This document shows positions 1-15,630 of a stretch of DNA of 64,000 nt, piece by piece; position 1 is the first letter of the stretch; each line of letters opens with the position of its first letter. This DNA is from Amphibalanus amphitrite. Taxonomy: Eukaryota > Arthropoda > Thecostraca > Balanomorpha > Balanidae. The position numbers and the translations under genes were made by a program. The notes under the pieces are model-generated. The model did no database searches and was not told the DNA's origin. It saw nothing but the letters and a program-made list of their open reading frames with translations. The stretch spans positions 186,001 through 250,000 of the forward strand of contig NW_024882209.1 of the NCBI RefSeq assembly GCF_019059575.1. The letters run 5' to 3'.

Positions 1-1703
<1,703 letters not shown>

Positions 1704-2658
1704 TAGAGTAGAGGGAAGGAGAGAGGAAGAGAGACAGAGTGGGGAGAAGATTATGAATGCAATGCCCCAACGTCGATGCAGTGTAGCGAGGTCACATAAT
1801 ATGATGGTTTATATGAGCGCGAAGTTCACAAGCGCCAGCGCGATAAAGACCGTGAGTTAATTGCTTCTCGACCTCTGAAAACAGCGGAAGGTAAGTGGGA
1901 ACGTACCCAGCCTTGGCAGCGCTCGTGGTTTTCACAGCGAGAGGTGTCTGCAATCTGCATGTTGTGGTGAGAGGAAGCGCGCTGGGATGGTGCATGGAGG
2001 ATTACGGTAGCATGATTATGAGTAGGCTGCTTATATGAAGTCGCACGACATGGCCTTGACGTAAGATGCAGATCTGGATAATATTCCCAGTGCTTGGAGT
2101 TTATACACAGCGGAAGAAGCCAAGTGTGCACGCACTTTCATCCAATGCTGACATATCTTAGTAAGTGCATTTTATATGAAAAAAACTGACAACAAATCAG
2201 TGAGGCTAAGCACGAAGTAATAAAAAAGTGCAGCACGATAGTAATGTGAATAGAACATGGAATATGCACATTGCTCTGGCATCCATGAGCCTAATCTCGA
2301 AGGGCCTCCGTTCCTCATGTATAGATCGGCACACGGCCAGCCCCTAACAACACACCTGTCATTTCTGTGCCTCCCCCAAGGTCATGGGGGCAGGCGGTAG
2401 CCCCCCCCCCCCCCCACCCCTCTCCCCGTGGGCGGCGGACAGCTGGCGACGCGAGGGCGGTGGGCGGTCGCGGGCTCGCCAGCATGGGCACGAGACTGGG
2501 CTACCTGCCAACCAGCAGCCGCCGCGCCCGGCCCGGGCTGGGGCTGGCCGGCCCTCAAACTATCCCGTTTATCACAGAGAGGAGGTTAGCCTGGCTTCGT
2601 AAGAACTCGAGCCGAGGGTTGGGTATAAGGTGGTTGTGGGAACAAGAGGTAAGACAGG
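1704..2658. other. Non-coding interval with poly-C run
   Basis: No gene is recognised. A C15 tract lies at 2401-2415 inside a GC-rich block (about 2370-2550). The interval ends at the TTAA of the next element. Confidence 0.5.
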
Positions 2659-3878
2659 TTAACCCGCGCCCTGCTGGGGGGGGTGTTTGAACACCCCCCC
2701 TTGTGGTTTTTCGCGAATATCTCAAAAACGGCGGCGCGGAGCGCCGCCGTTTTTGGTACACCTTATCATACATCAATTCTACACATGTTGTGAAAATTTC
2801 AGACCAAGGTCATTCAAGGTCAGGTCACCAGGTCACTTGAAGTGACCTCACCTCATAAAAAGTTTCAATGTCTGTCATAGCTACACCGAGTGACCGATTG
2901 CTTTGAAACTTTCAGCGATTGATAAGGGTAACAGTATCTATAAAATGTATATCTCGGAATTTTGATAAGGTCAGGTCAGGTCAGGTTTTGATAAGGTCCT
3001 AAGGTCAGGTCAATTTTGCGACCTCCCCATTATAAGTCAATGGGAGAAAATTGAAATGCGCCTCTTTTGGACGAAACACATTATAAACACTCCCAAACAC
3101 TGAATTACAAGTGGTTTAGACACACTGAACATGAAAATGGTGTCCGTGACCCTTGTTTATGCCCTGAGGTCATCTTAGGTCACGAATTGTATCTAACAGT
3201 TTTTCGCAAATAACTTTTGATAGAGGCGTGCTAGAGCGATGAAAACGCCTTAGATGTGTTCAGCTCGACGATACGGATCGACTGATATGCAACATGACCC
3301 TTTCCGGTCAGGTCATGACCTTGACCTGAGGTCAAATTTTCAAGTTGACCTTTCAAGGTCAAGTTATAGTTCATTCGATGCGTCTTGACCAGAGGAACAC
3401 GATGCCGGTAAAAGTAAGCTCGTACAAGGCTTGGGTCAAAAGTTATTGCCTCAAAACTGTTTCCGAAAAAATCGGCTATTTTTGCAGTTTTTGCCCCCTG
3501 CAGGCAAAACCGTTGACGTTAGGTCAAATCTGAGAGAATTACTCAGAAAGGGCGTTAATAGGGCTATCGAATGCGCTTTTCCGCGGCGCTGTAGCTCTAT
3601 TGGTTCCCGAGTTATGCGTTGGCTTCTTGGAAATTTTCGATATTCGACCTGGAAATCGGCGAAATTTTGCCTTCAATGACCTCTGGTGACCTGACCTTTG
3701 ACCTGATCAAAAAATTGACCGAAGTGATTCCGTCATTATTTTTGGCGCTCTTTCGAACGCCGCCTTCCGCGTATCGCTACGTGGCCCAGGAGCCGAGTTA
3801 CAAGGGGGGGTGTTCAAACACCCCCCCCCCCCCCAGCAGGGCGTGGAAATCCAGGACCCCCAGCCGGGCGCGGGTTAA
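2659..3878 (+). mobile_element. TTAA-flanked non-autonomous element, family A (complete)
   Basis: Both ends carry TTAA (2659-2662 and 3875-3878), with tips CCCGCGCC and GGCGCGGG in inverted orientation. The left end is short: the tip runs straight into CCCTGCTGGGG and the G-run. The right end is long: the same CCCAGCAGGG word is separated from the terminal tip by about 27 bp. Just inside each end a G-run and a C-run enclose TGTTTGAACA (left) or TGTTCAAACA (right). The interior is dense in AGGTCA/TGACCT half-sites. There is no transposase frame. TTAA duplication plus CCC-starting tips and asymmetric ends are features of piggyBac-type elements, so I infer a piggyBac-like MITE. Confidence 0.85.
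2724..2754 (+). other. Perfect 14-bp hairpin followed by T5
   Basis: AAAAACGGCGGCGC is followed by a 3-nt loop (GGA) and its exact reverse complement, ending in TTTTT. It sits just inside the short end of the family A element. Other family A fragments in this window lack it. Function unknown. Confidence 0.8.
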
Positions 3879-6800
3879 GGAGTAAATAAATGGTGATGGA
3901 AATAGCAAATCATCAAAAAGAAGCTTTGCTCAAGCCTGACAACATTCGTGTCCGGTAGTGATGTCATATGACAATGCTCAGAACAGAAATATAAGTGTTG
4001 AGGTGTAAAAAGTAAACAGGAACAAAAAAAAAACCTGCAGGCAGAACGCACAAAAACAGCGTAAAGCCAAAGGTAACAGAGATTGACAGAAAATATATCT
4101 GGCTGTGCACTATGCAGTATGCACTATGCAGTGCTATATTAGGAGTAGGTATGCTTGCTCTAGCATATTATCTAGCAGGAAAATACAATTCACAAGCTCA
4201 TCATTTCACAAAATTAGCCACCGTAATCGCACAGTGAATAAAGTAAATCAGATTGGTTATTATCGAATTTCGCCTAATCCCATTCAATGCTTCCTTATCC
4301 AATCCAGGCGTATTGACGCAAAACCTTTATCTCTATCGCCAAGTTTGTCCAGCTGTACCGAGTTGCTATGGTAAATATAAGTGTCCTGATTCATTCAGTG
4401 ATCCAGGTGAGTGCCGCTGATACCGACTGAAGCCGGTTCAAACCGGATCCGCACGCTGCGATATCCTGTAGCGCGCAGGACCGCGGCACCAATCCGCACG
4501 TCGATTGTGACATATCCGATAGCGGCACCACTAGGGGGGGGGGGGCGTCCGGCACCATCATCACCAGTGAAATGATGTCACACGGCGTACTAACACCAAC
4601 GGTGTGTGATTTGACACCACTTGAGCAATCAACCTGCTGATATGATGTTATATGTGGATACCCAGCATTACACAGAAATTACGCTAGATACCACCCCGCT
4701 TCCCCGTATTTTCTCGTCATCGGAATCACTTGAGACCAGACAACTGTCAATGCTTGTCAGTTCGCCAACAGCGCAGTTCCCACTAAATCTCATCCCTCAC
4801 GGTCGCTTCTAATTACCCCTCCGGTGTTGACAGGTCACGGCCTGAGGCGGTGGGAGCTTACACCCATTAGACGGTTCTCTATTTGTTCGCAATCGGCTGC
4901 CCAAAAAGCGTCAGGATATTGGCAAAAAAATGCAACATTGTGATATGCAAGACGAGATGGAATGACAAAACGATAAAATGGCAAAATTAACATATCGAAG
5001 AGAAAATATTTTCTGAGGGATATCGGCGAGAGAGACAAAAGGACAAGGAAGAGGAGAGACAAAACAAACAGGAGAACAGAAAACCGCGTAAAAACGATAT
5101 CAACGAGACGAAAGTAGACGAAAAGAGACTAAAGGCGAGACGGAGCGAGAGACGAGACAAGAGGAGAAGGGACAGGACGAGACGATATCAGACCAGATGG
5201 GAAGGGATGGAAGGTAGCAGATGTCGGCAGTTCACTTTTCACAACTGTTACGCAACCCCGAGTGATGCGAGACATCCATCTGCTACTGTGCAAAGAGAGA
5301 AGCATTCGCAAGAAGTTCCAGCTACCGTCCGGACGCCCTTGAAGTTTGACACCGGCGAAAATTTCTCAGTTTCAGTGTTCACTGCCAGTCAGTGTTGAGG
5401 TTAGGCTGTCTAAGGAAGGCGTAGCATCTGTCCGTCTGTCTGTCTGTCTTTCTGTCTTTCTGTCTTTCTGTCAGTTTGACCGCTTGTGGGAGTTGTTTTT
5501 CGGTTCCACACTCATCAGAAGTTGATGCAGAATGAGGGGTTTCAGACTTGTGAAGCTCTTCATTATTGACGGCATTGAGAAAAGAAGCAAGTGAGCATGT
5601 GACTGCCCTTACGCTATGCTCGCTTTTCGCCAGAGCTGAAGGGTACCGCGGAGATGTTTACAGGGTTCGCCTGGCACGGTTCCAGCGGAACATTCCAGTC
5701 CGCCCGGGCCCGCTGGTGTAGGGACAGCGGACTGACCTATACCGTCGCCCACACACGGCTCGGGACGGCCACACCTTGGCCACGCCTATACTCTGTCCCT
5801 CACCCATTCTCTGTCCAGAGACGGACACAATTAAATGCTAAACCTACCGGTCTCTGTTTGGAGGAAATTTGTCACATTACCGAGAATCGATCATAGGCGT
5901 AGGGCGTAACCCACCTCAAACAAGTAAGTAACCAACTTCATTTTGATGGATACCAAACCGTTTCTGGACAAAGCTGTGGATGTTGCCTATCGGCGCCCAG
6001 CGGTAATAATTTATGCACGTTAAAACACACACACAAGAAAAAAGTCAAATATCTGATCCAACGCTCAAGCGCCAACATTCAAATCACGCTCAGTAATTTG
6101 CCCTAGATGTCACTGCGTTGTAGCCTAACATCGCCCACGCCCTTTCAATGAAACACGCGAGGTCCTGCACTGTGCCGTGCACTGTGCAGGTGGGCGTACC
6201 TTTCACAACAGAGTGATCCGTCCCCGTGACATGCGACCCACACACCGTGCAACGGGCACGAGCGAAACGACGATAACAGCCAGCAGGTACTTCTCTAGCG
6301 AAACAAACGCCAACACAATACCTGGGGATGGTGGGTAAGACAAATTGCAGAGTAAAGGTCATATTTCACTGTCACAGGATACCAAACAATGAACAGTTTC
6401 AGGTTGCTCAATGTCAAATGAAAATGCTACACGGGTTGAAAAGATGATCAAAAGAAAGCGGATATCACAGATTATTATAACTGACACAACTTCAGTTCCC
6501 ACGGATAATTGCGTGGAATTTACGATCCACATCCGTGATCAATGGATCGATATCAACCGATACCACATCTGTAAAGTGCAACCATCACGCAATCACATCC
6601 ATCAAAAGTCAATAACAGAGCATATCAGGATGCGCTATCTGACATCAATCCGTTCACGAGGAGTGTGCTCAATCAAACGTGATGCCAAAAATAACATATT
6701 TCTAACAACTCAGCTGAATGCATTGGTAGCACGGATCACGATTCGAAACCAGTCCAACGGCATCAGAAATGAAGTAATCGCATGTATGGACGAGTCGTGC

Positions 6801-8803
6801 AAGTGAAAATGAAAGTTACACCAATAGAAATAAGTACTGAAAAAGGTCTAGTTATAGAGTAGCCTACAATCGGTCAAATGACAAACTAAAACAGTAAAAG
6901 CGCATATACTTGAAGGCCAGCATTCGAAGCTGAAACATTTTGCGGTCATGTATAACTTAAGTTGTCAGAAGACGTAGCATGTGAGCCGGAACATCAATCC
7001 AACCAGTTTAACAAAATGGCACCGCATTCTGTGATGCTAAACCGACGCAAACTACCGCATCTCAAGCATATATCATAACGCACTCTCGTACCCTTTGGCA
7101 ACACATTGTATGCACAAATCGCGTCACTCGCATAACCCGTTCTGGCCGGGTTTTGTGAACGCATTTATCTACGTGTGACGAAAGTGTTGAGCCTGTGTGA
7201 CTCAGAGACAATGGGTTGACCAGTGGCAATTGATGCAACACTCCCCACATTAAGCTTAGCACCAGTTTAGATGACGTCAGCTGTTATGAGTCTTATGACA
7301 AACCTTATGTTTATGTTCACGCTTCGTGCAATGAGCAATGAGCATTGCTTTGTTTTGCCACCATGCTTGTTGAGTAATGATTTTAACTTACAAACGAAAG
7401 ATAATTAATCTCCTACAACGATTCTTTCCGCAAAATAGGCAACATATTTCGACCATGACAGCTATGGGCTAGGCGCAGACCGTAACAATCAACCCATTCA
7501 TTACAAATCCCCATCGAAACCAACGCTTGCTAAGCTGACTTGTCCTGCAATGCTATCTACAGATACAGCGGATATTTCCCGTTACAAACTCACCGTAAGG
7601 CTATCTCGAGGCACCGGAAACGCTTCTCTTCCTCCCGACCCAGCGACCTGCCTGACAAGTCCTCCCCTCCTCTCCCTATTACTCCCCCTCTCTCCGGCTC
7701 TCCACCGGCCGGCCGGAAGAGAGGTTCGGTCGTCGTATTTTTGGCGGCACGACGCAGCGCGCTGGCGGCGGTGGAGATGACTGGTTCGTAAATGACAGGT
7801 CGGGATATGACAGGTCGGGATATGACGGACTGTCCGGCGATATGCGATGGATAGAGGACTAGCGATAGCGTTTGTGACGGGTGACAGCCTATGCGGACGA
7901 AGAGGACGGAGGAGAATTGAAAGAAGTCAGCGAAAGGATGGGAGAAGTATCAATGAGCTGCTTGCAATGTGAGGGCATAGAAAGCGAAAGGAGAGAAAGG
8001 AAGCAGCCGGTGGTCATTCCAGCTCAAGGATGTGAAACGAAGCTGAATACCATAGAAGCGTACCGTTGCAAGAGTGGTCGGAATCTAAAACCGAACAAAG
8101 AAGGGAATGGAGTCGTCTTTCACGAAACATTTTGCAAGTCGAATATCGCCACGAAAAGAAAGGGCTGAAAAAGTATAGAGGAAAGCATGATATATCGATA
8201 AGGACCAGATCGCCATTCAGGTAGTATCAGTTCGCACAAAGGAAAGCATGATATTTTATCGAAAAGTCAGCCAGAATAAAAAACATTCAAAACACACACA
8301 AATTTAAAAATTGGCCCTTCCGTTTCTATCATTTTCAGGAGACAATTTCAATCACGCAACTACAGGTAAGTAAAGCACGCGTATAGATGGTTTCTCGTCA
8401 TCCGAGATTGGCTAAGATTGGCCCTCCCGTACCGTCGGATCAGCGTCACAGGAAGTGTCCTTACTGCGCACTTTAGCCAGTCACGGTCAGTTGTCAGCCG
8501 GCTGTGTCACCATGTGTCCGTGTGACAGGATGTGTCCGTGTGGTGACACGGTGACAGGAAATGTCAGATGACCACCTACCAAGAGAGCTTCCGTCTACTC
8601 TGTCCCAAAGTCATGTCAATGTCAACATCCCGCACCTGGGATGTAGAGCAAGAGGTTCTGTCGTGCAGGCCTGGATTATTTCAGACAGAAGCATGAAGCG
8701 ATTACGTTTGTTTGTGTGTTTATACTCGTGATGTGTGTTTAAAACTCGTTTGTGGCGATGCGTCATAGTAGATACGCCTAGCTAGCTGATGAGATGTTTA
8801 CCA
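3879..8803. other. Non-coding interval, no gene supported
   Basis: No convincing gene is seen in about 4.9 kb. There is a G-run at about 4530-4545 and a pyrimidine microsatellite near 5430. At 6411-6806 (+) lies a 131-codon open frame with no recognisable domain, in sequence rich in repeated GATC/ATCACG-type words; I do not call it a gene. Two tandem copies of a 15-bp unit (TGACAGGTCGGGATA) occur at about 7794-7823. Confidence 0.5.
5426..5473. repeat. CTGT/CTTT tetranucleotide microsatellite
   Basis: About eleven imperfect units of CTGT, CTGTCTTT and related tetramers follow one another. Confidence 0.85.
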
Positions 8804-9086
8804 CACTGTAAAAACCCATGTCAAAAACCAGCACCCTGTACCTGCTTATTTTAAGCAGGCTAAATGGGTGCTAAATTTTAGCACCCTTTTCGAAAAATAG
8901 CTCCCTGTGCCGGCTTATTTTAAGCACCCTAAATGGTTGCAGCCATTTAGGGTGCTTAAAATAAGCCGGCACAGGGAGCTATTTTTCGAAAAGGGTGCTA
9001 AAATATAGTACCCATTTAGCCTGCTTAAAATAAGCAGGTATAAGGTGCTGGTTTTTGACATGGGTGCTAAACTTTTTTTTACAGTG
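8804..9086. mobile_element. Foldback MITE with CACTG termini, CA duplication
   Basis: The 283-bp element starts with CACTGTAAAAA, ends with TTTTTTTACAGTG and is flanked by CA on both sides (8802-8803 and 9087-9088). Most of its length folds back on itself: words such as TTAAGCAGGCTAAATGGG in the left arm reappear inverted in the right arm. No coding capacity. The same CACTG terminus recurs at 21884-22188 and 53092-54258. Confidence 0.8.
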
Positions 9087-9371
9087 CATGCACAGAAACA
9101 TGTCAAAATTTAAATGCCGGGCAGTCCCATGAAGTCCTGAATGCGACTAATGACGTTGATGAATGATCTAAGCGATGTGTTGTGTCCGCCCTTCCAAATC
9201 CCATCAAATTGCTGTTCTATCGGATTGTGAATTCAGTATGCAGCAAACCAAAATCCAACGAGATATAAAGGCAAAGCCATCGAGAAGGTCGAGTAGAGAG
9301 CACATGATAGAGAGGGAAAGAGAGGGGGAGAGAGAGAAATAGAAAGAAAGAGAGAAAGAGCGAGAGAGAGA

Positions 9372-10036
<665 letters not shown>

Positions 10037-10896
10037 TTAACACGCGCAGTGGAAGGGGGGGCGGATTTCGCCCACCCCTCCTGTTTTTCGCCAATAACTC
10101 GCGCCATAAACAAAATATTCATGTGAAATTTTAGCTACCTGCCCAGAATTGAATTGCGGATCTTCTCGTGCAAGAAATAAGAAAATCGGTTCACAACTTT
10201 TCTAGTAAGAGCGATGTAAAGTCAAACATCCTGCCGCCGCGGCGGCGCGGCGGCGCGGCGGCCGGCGCTAGCCGTTACGCGCCGCCTGAATTGTAGACTG
10301 TGCCGGGGCGGGACGGTTCCGTCTTTACATCGCGCTCCTTACCGCTGATTATATTAGATTCGCGTCAAATTTGATGAGAAGACTGAGAAATGTACAGGGA
10401 ATCATATGGTCAAAGAATTTTGAAAATCGGCCAGTAACAACTTGAGTTATGAGTGTGTAAACACAAAATTGTGATTGCCGCGTTTCCCGCGTCCGCCGAT
10501 CCCGCTTCAGCCGGCGACATCTTACGCTTAGCAGGCTTCTAACTGCCATATTTATTGTTGGATTAACTAGAAATTCACTTTACATACTCACAAATGTTTG
10601 GTCTTTCGTATAGTGAAAGAAAAAAGAAAATCGACCGGTAACTTTTTGAGTTATCGGCGTGTAAACGCAAAAAAGTCGCTCATATGGCAGATTTGACCAC
10701 ATTTGACCTCATTTGACCTTGAAGATATTGACCTAGGGTCATGAATTCACACACAACAGAGTTCCCCATGGCCCCCACCTACCCTCCAAATTTCGTCTTT
10801 CTAGCTCCAGTGGGAGCTGAGATCTTAGGGGGGGCGACATCCGCCCCCCCCTTCCACTGGGCGTAGTACTGGCAACCCTTCCACTGCGCGTGTTAA
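10037..10896 (+). mobile_element. TTAA-flanked non-autonomous element, family C
   Basis: TTAA lies at both ends. The left end reads TTAACACGCGCAGTGGAAGG and runs straight into the G-run (short end). At the right the GCAGTGGAAGGG word occurs twice, about 16 bp apart, before the TTAA (long end). The subterminal loops are GCGGATTTCGC (left) and GCGACATCCGC (right) between G- and C-runs. A smaller inverted repeat inside (GCGATGTAAAG near 10211, CTTTACATCGC near 10324) encloses about 100 bp of extreme CCG/CGG sequence, perhaps a nested insertion. The right TTAA is shared with the next element. No transposase. Confidence 0.82.
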
Positions 10897-12927
10897 AGGT
10901 AGTGTGCCACCTTTGAAAGATTTCCCGTTTTATTTTTCCTAGGATAAGAAGCTTCTGTTTTTACCTAATATCGCAAAAAAAATAAAAAATGGGCCTGGAA
11001 TAGTGCCTTTTTCGCCTAAAAGTTTATCGGTTTTTAGATATGTATAACAACTGTAGTGGGCTCACCTGCAAACAGGCGTCGGGCAACAATCGCGAATGCG
11101 GCGCACTTGTGACAATAAGCAAAGGTCATTATAGTGTTACGACCATACGACGTACGGGAATGAGTTATCAGCTGTCTAATCGTAGACAACACAATGTCGA
11201 GCCTTAACCCGCGCCCCGTAGGGCTACCGGCGGACCCTACCACCCGTAGGGGGGGGCCGTTTCGGTCCCCCCTAAGATCTCGGAAAGTTACCGGCCGATT
11301 TTCAAAATTCAAACGGTGTTCGATAGCCCCACCCGGGAACTACCTTGTGACCAAATTTCATTGACCTAGGTCAAACCGATGACGTCACAGGTCAGGTCAA
11401 AGGTCAGATTTTCACCGTTCACAGGCAATTCAAGAAATGTGCTGTGAAAGCGAGTAAATTGGTTATTCATTGAAAACCATCGATGGTACATTGTTCGTCA
11501 AACACATACTTTGCTATCTGAGGTCACTGATACCAGGTCAGGTCACAGCGAGGTCAGGTCACCGGGGGTCACAATATGAATGTGTCGTGTGATACATGTT
11601 TTATGGTCCATTTTACATGACAAATGCGATTATGTGGGTTAGGCAGCCTTTGGGGCCAGCCTAGGTCACGTTTTTGTGAAGGTCAGGTCAAGGTCAGGTC
11701 AAATTAGGTCAAATTTCAAAGTTGATATTTTTGCATAAAATGGGTATCGATTCGATGCAGCTCGTCACGGGGAGTCTAATGATGGTCTTCGTTTTGCTCT
11801 ACAAGTTCTAGAATTGCCAAAAATTGAGTTTGAAAATTTGACGTCATCATTTTTGAACAGTTTTTTCGCTATAACTTGGCCAAAAAACGAGGTATCGATC
11901 TGAAATTTGGTATGTAGATAGAAGACGGTAGGCACTATCACATATATTCCGGTTTTTTCGAAACTCAAAAAACTTTTTGGATTTTTTGGCGAATATATAA
12001 AAAAAATGCTTTTTTGATTTTTGGGGGTCTAAACTCAAAAATTTTAAAAATTCGAGATAGCAGTTTTGTAGCCCTGTCAATTCTACACCTTTTATGTCTT
12101 GATCATTTTTCTGTATCTTCAAAGCTGTAGTCCTGACAGGTCTTCTCGCGAAGGTCTTTTTTCGGTCGAAAATGACAGAACATGACGTCACTCTGACGTC
12201 ATTTGTGGCCAACCTATCATAGCCTCTGGAAAAATTTTTGGTCACAATGTGTAAAATTGATGCCCGGAGGGGTCCTGAAAGTTTGGTGGCGATATCTCCA
12301 GCCGTTTAGGAGATATCGACCGAAAAGGACAGGGGGGGCCGTTTCGGCCCCCCCCCCTACGGGGCGCGGGTTAAACTGTAAGCCTGTATTGGTATTGTTT
12401 CTTAAATTTGGCTGTCGAACATTAATTTGTGGTTTGAAATATGATATATGTAAAATAATTGATATGAAACAGCCGTCTCTTAAGTTATGACCCCATTACA
12501 CCACACGCAAGTGGCAGAAATGACAATGATCAGCTGACGCATTTTTCTTGGCCGAAGTCAGAGCGCGCGGCCCGACGCACCACGCGTATTTGGAAATTCC
12601 GACCTCGACGAGCATCAGAAGCCACCTAACAGGCGTGTTCGAAACCGCAGGAGATGATGATGAACGGGTTTATCGAAACTTGATTGGATGAGCCTATCGG
12701 TAATAGCGATTTTAATGTGTGCATTTATTGTTCATAGTGGTGTGAAATGTGGTTGGGGTACGACCGACAACCCGTCGGGGCGAATTTCGCACTGGGGTAC
12801 TCAAAATTTGAAGAATTTAAGACGTTTCCATAAGTTTTGAAGGTATGGATAAGTTCTAAAAATCCGGTTCTCCTTATCCGGGTCATTAACTCCATATGGT
12901 CCAAGAAAGCTGGCACACTACCTTTAA
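10893..12927. mobile_element. TTAA-flanked element, family H, hosting a family D element
   Basis: Inverted ends TTAAAGGTAGTGTGCCA (left) and TGGCACACTACCTTTAA (right) lie 2 kb apart, each starting with TTAA. This family lacks the G-run hairpins of its neighbours. Its middle is occupied by the family D element at 11204-12374; without it the element is about 870 bp. No coding region is recognised in its own sequence. Confidence 0.72.
11204..12374 (-). mobile_element. TTAA-flanked non-autonomous element, family D
   Basis: TTAA at both ends with tips CCCGCGCCCCGTAGGG (left) and CTACGGGGCGCGGG (right). The left end is long: the CCGTAGGG word occurs twice before the G-run. The right end is short. 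The subterminal hairpin word CCGTTTCGG is identical at both ends. The interior carries CCGATTTTCAAAATTCAAAC near the left end, shared with families E and F, many AGGTCA half-sites, and two TGACGTCA-type palindromes at about 12180-12200. It is inserted in the family H element. No transposase. Confidence 0.85.
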
Positions 12928-15630
12928 CACCAACGAACAACGAAAGCAGGACGATCTGAAACCGATCACGAAAGTCATGCCGGTACGGGATACCAGACAC
13001 CACTACACCGGAAATGTAGCGTGATTCGTCAGCCTTTTCGGAAATTGTTTCATAAATTCAGAAGAAAACTGCAAAGTAGGAACGGTTGCACGACTGCGCA
13101 TAACCGAACTTTACTGCCATTTCATAACTCTTACAGACACTTCATAGTTCATTGATAAACCGTCGAGATGCAGAAGGCCGATTGCTCCAAGTAAGTCGCC
13201 GAATAAGAGGCTTTAAACTTAAGATTGTGAGAGTTATTAAGTGCTGGGCACTTGAAAGCACTTCATGCATTTCACATCTCTTGAACCCTTGTAGGCATGA
13301 ATCACTATCAATTCAGATTGTACTCAGCTCGGGTTGTTTGCAACACTTTGATAACTTTCTAACAACCTACCTACTCAAAAGGCAAACAAACATAAGATAG
13401 TCTAAAAACTGAGATACCGAACACATGCAAAATGATACACAATTCCGAAATTTTGGCAAAAACATTATCTGCATATTGCATGTCTAGTTTCCTTGTTTTA
13501 GCTTCCACTCACCTATTCAAGGCACTGGATGACCAGTGATCTCATGCGTCTACATCATCAGTTTCCTAAGCCGGATCAATGTCCACGCAGGTTTTTACAC
13601 CGCCGGCGCCTTCAGTACATGTCTTCATGACGAGACCTTCGCACACCGACTCGAAAAAGCTTATCCTTATCTCTAAACTCTTATCATACACGTCATCACA
13701 TCCAGCCGGAAACCATGAAACATGCCTGATCTATCCTCTAACACGTGTCACTCTACCAAAACGAAACACGTGCAATGCGCGATCCTTTCCGGTCGCCTAA
13801 TCACACGCATTCACGTGCCCCAGCTGAGCAAATATCCCCGCACCGCGAGCCCTAGCCCCCTCCCCAAGGAGATTTCTCGAATCGAAGCTCCGACAGCGGT
13901 GTCTGTTGGAAGACTGCCAAGTGACGTTCCAACCAAAAACCCTGCGGTTATCTGGGTCAGGTCGGGGGTGTTGGCAAAGGGTGTCCGTGGGAAAAAACGT
14001 GTTCTGTTTGAGACAGAGAGCTTATGGGGTAGGCGAACAGAAGACTTTGCGGCGGTCGACCTGGATCAATATTAGGAGTCGATCGATTTTGATGATCTGC
14101 ATTCGTTTTAGAAGCTGGATCGAACGTTTATTCTGCGGCCACTGCCAGCGTCCTGAATTGCAATTATCCAGTAATGAGGCATTGGAATTTATCACAGTAA
14201 TCGAAACGCAGGGTTATTAACATGCTTATTATCTCGGCCATTTAAATGTGCCACAACTTTTATTTTTTCATCGCCCATGGCACTGTTATAATCCATTAAC
14301 CAAATGGAACGCCAATCAGCCAGTACTTACAACGATTCAAATCACAACCGCCCGCAACCATTGTCTCTATCCTCACAGTAGCGGCGCGTCGCATACCTCC
14401 ACATTCTCTCACACACTACGGAAGTTATAGTGCGCGTGTCCCACATTCGCGACAAGGTCAAATCGATCACCGCCCTAAAACGGCAGAGTGCCGACCTTGG
14501 CTAGTTCCCAGGCCCGTATTGCGACCACAGGTGGTCTCGAGGGGCCGCCCTGCTCCCCACTGCCACCGTCGGGGGGGGGGGGGAGGGCAGGTAGTGAAGC
14601 AAAATTGAAAAACGTTCCGCATTTTTAGAGTCGAGCCTTACCTAGCAACAGCTTAGAAGCATAGTAAATATGTTATTGCTAGATAAGAGATAAAATACCG
14701 AAACTGCCATCTACAATCTACATTCAACATCCATAACCTGATATATTATAAGAACCATGCCAACTAATAATACGCTAAATGATCCCAACTTAGAAACATA
14801 TCATCTGTAGTAAAAAAGTTAGCATCTACCATTTACCAGATATAAGCTACCGTATACTATTCACGATTTGCCTCCACCATGCCACGTCTACGGTCTACCA
14901 TCCTTCGTCTACTATTCACCACTCAGCGTCTTCCACCTACCACCCTCAACCTTGCCCCTCCCCCTCCCTTCCCCTGCCCTTCCCCACCCGCGTGGCTCGC
15001 AGGTCAAGGTCACCCACAGAGGTCACCGCCACTTCCCATCAGCCAGCTGATTGAGCTCACGTGACCGAGACAACCACCCCGCATGTTTAGCTGGCTGGCG
15101 TCTTGCTCGGCGGGGAAGGGACGGGAGAAGGCTACCGGGGTGGGGGGGGGGGGATAGCTTTTGGGGCCCCGTTGGCATCGTAAGTTGTTGCTGCATCGTT
15201 GCTAGGCAGCTAGGTAGAGATGGCCTCAGTTTGGAATCCCAAAAACCATGGGTATGTCGAGGTTGAATTGCAAATGAGCCGTCACTGGTTGAGTTTTGTG
15301 CAGATCACGTTCAAAATTGAGATGGAAAGAGTGTGACGAACCAAGAAAGCCTGGCGAAATAGTGAAAATAAATGACAAAGAGACAATAGTTTAGTTATTA
15401 GTTTCGCAGCATCACATCAAAGCATGACTAAAACAGTCCATTACTTCAAGAAGAATGTCCCGACATAATTTATAGCTCTTGAGGAGTGCTCTTGAATGAA
15501 TGTGGCGACGATCACACAATATCCCTGACACAATATACCAAGTCTGTCGAAACTTCTACAAAGAAAAGGTGACGACACCATTGTGCGGAAACTCGATTAT
15601 GCGGTGACTTAATTCTACCGGCGAAGCGCA
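12928..15630. other. Non-coding interval, no gene seen
   Basis: About 2.7 kb without a recognisable gene. Open frames of up to about 117 codons (13722-14075) show no domain. Poly-G runs occur at about 14570-14583 and 15141-15150, and pyrimidine-rich sequence at about 14930-14990. Confidence 0.45.

Noticed and set aside
4425-4470. tRNA-like GGTTCAAACC loop
   Set aside because: No acceptor stem, D-loop or anticodon arm could be drawn around it.
6411-6806. 131-codon plus-strand open frame
   Set aside because: No domain, composition follows repeated DNA words, and there are no start or splice context clues.
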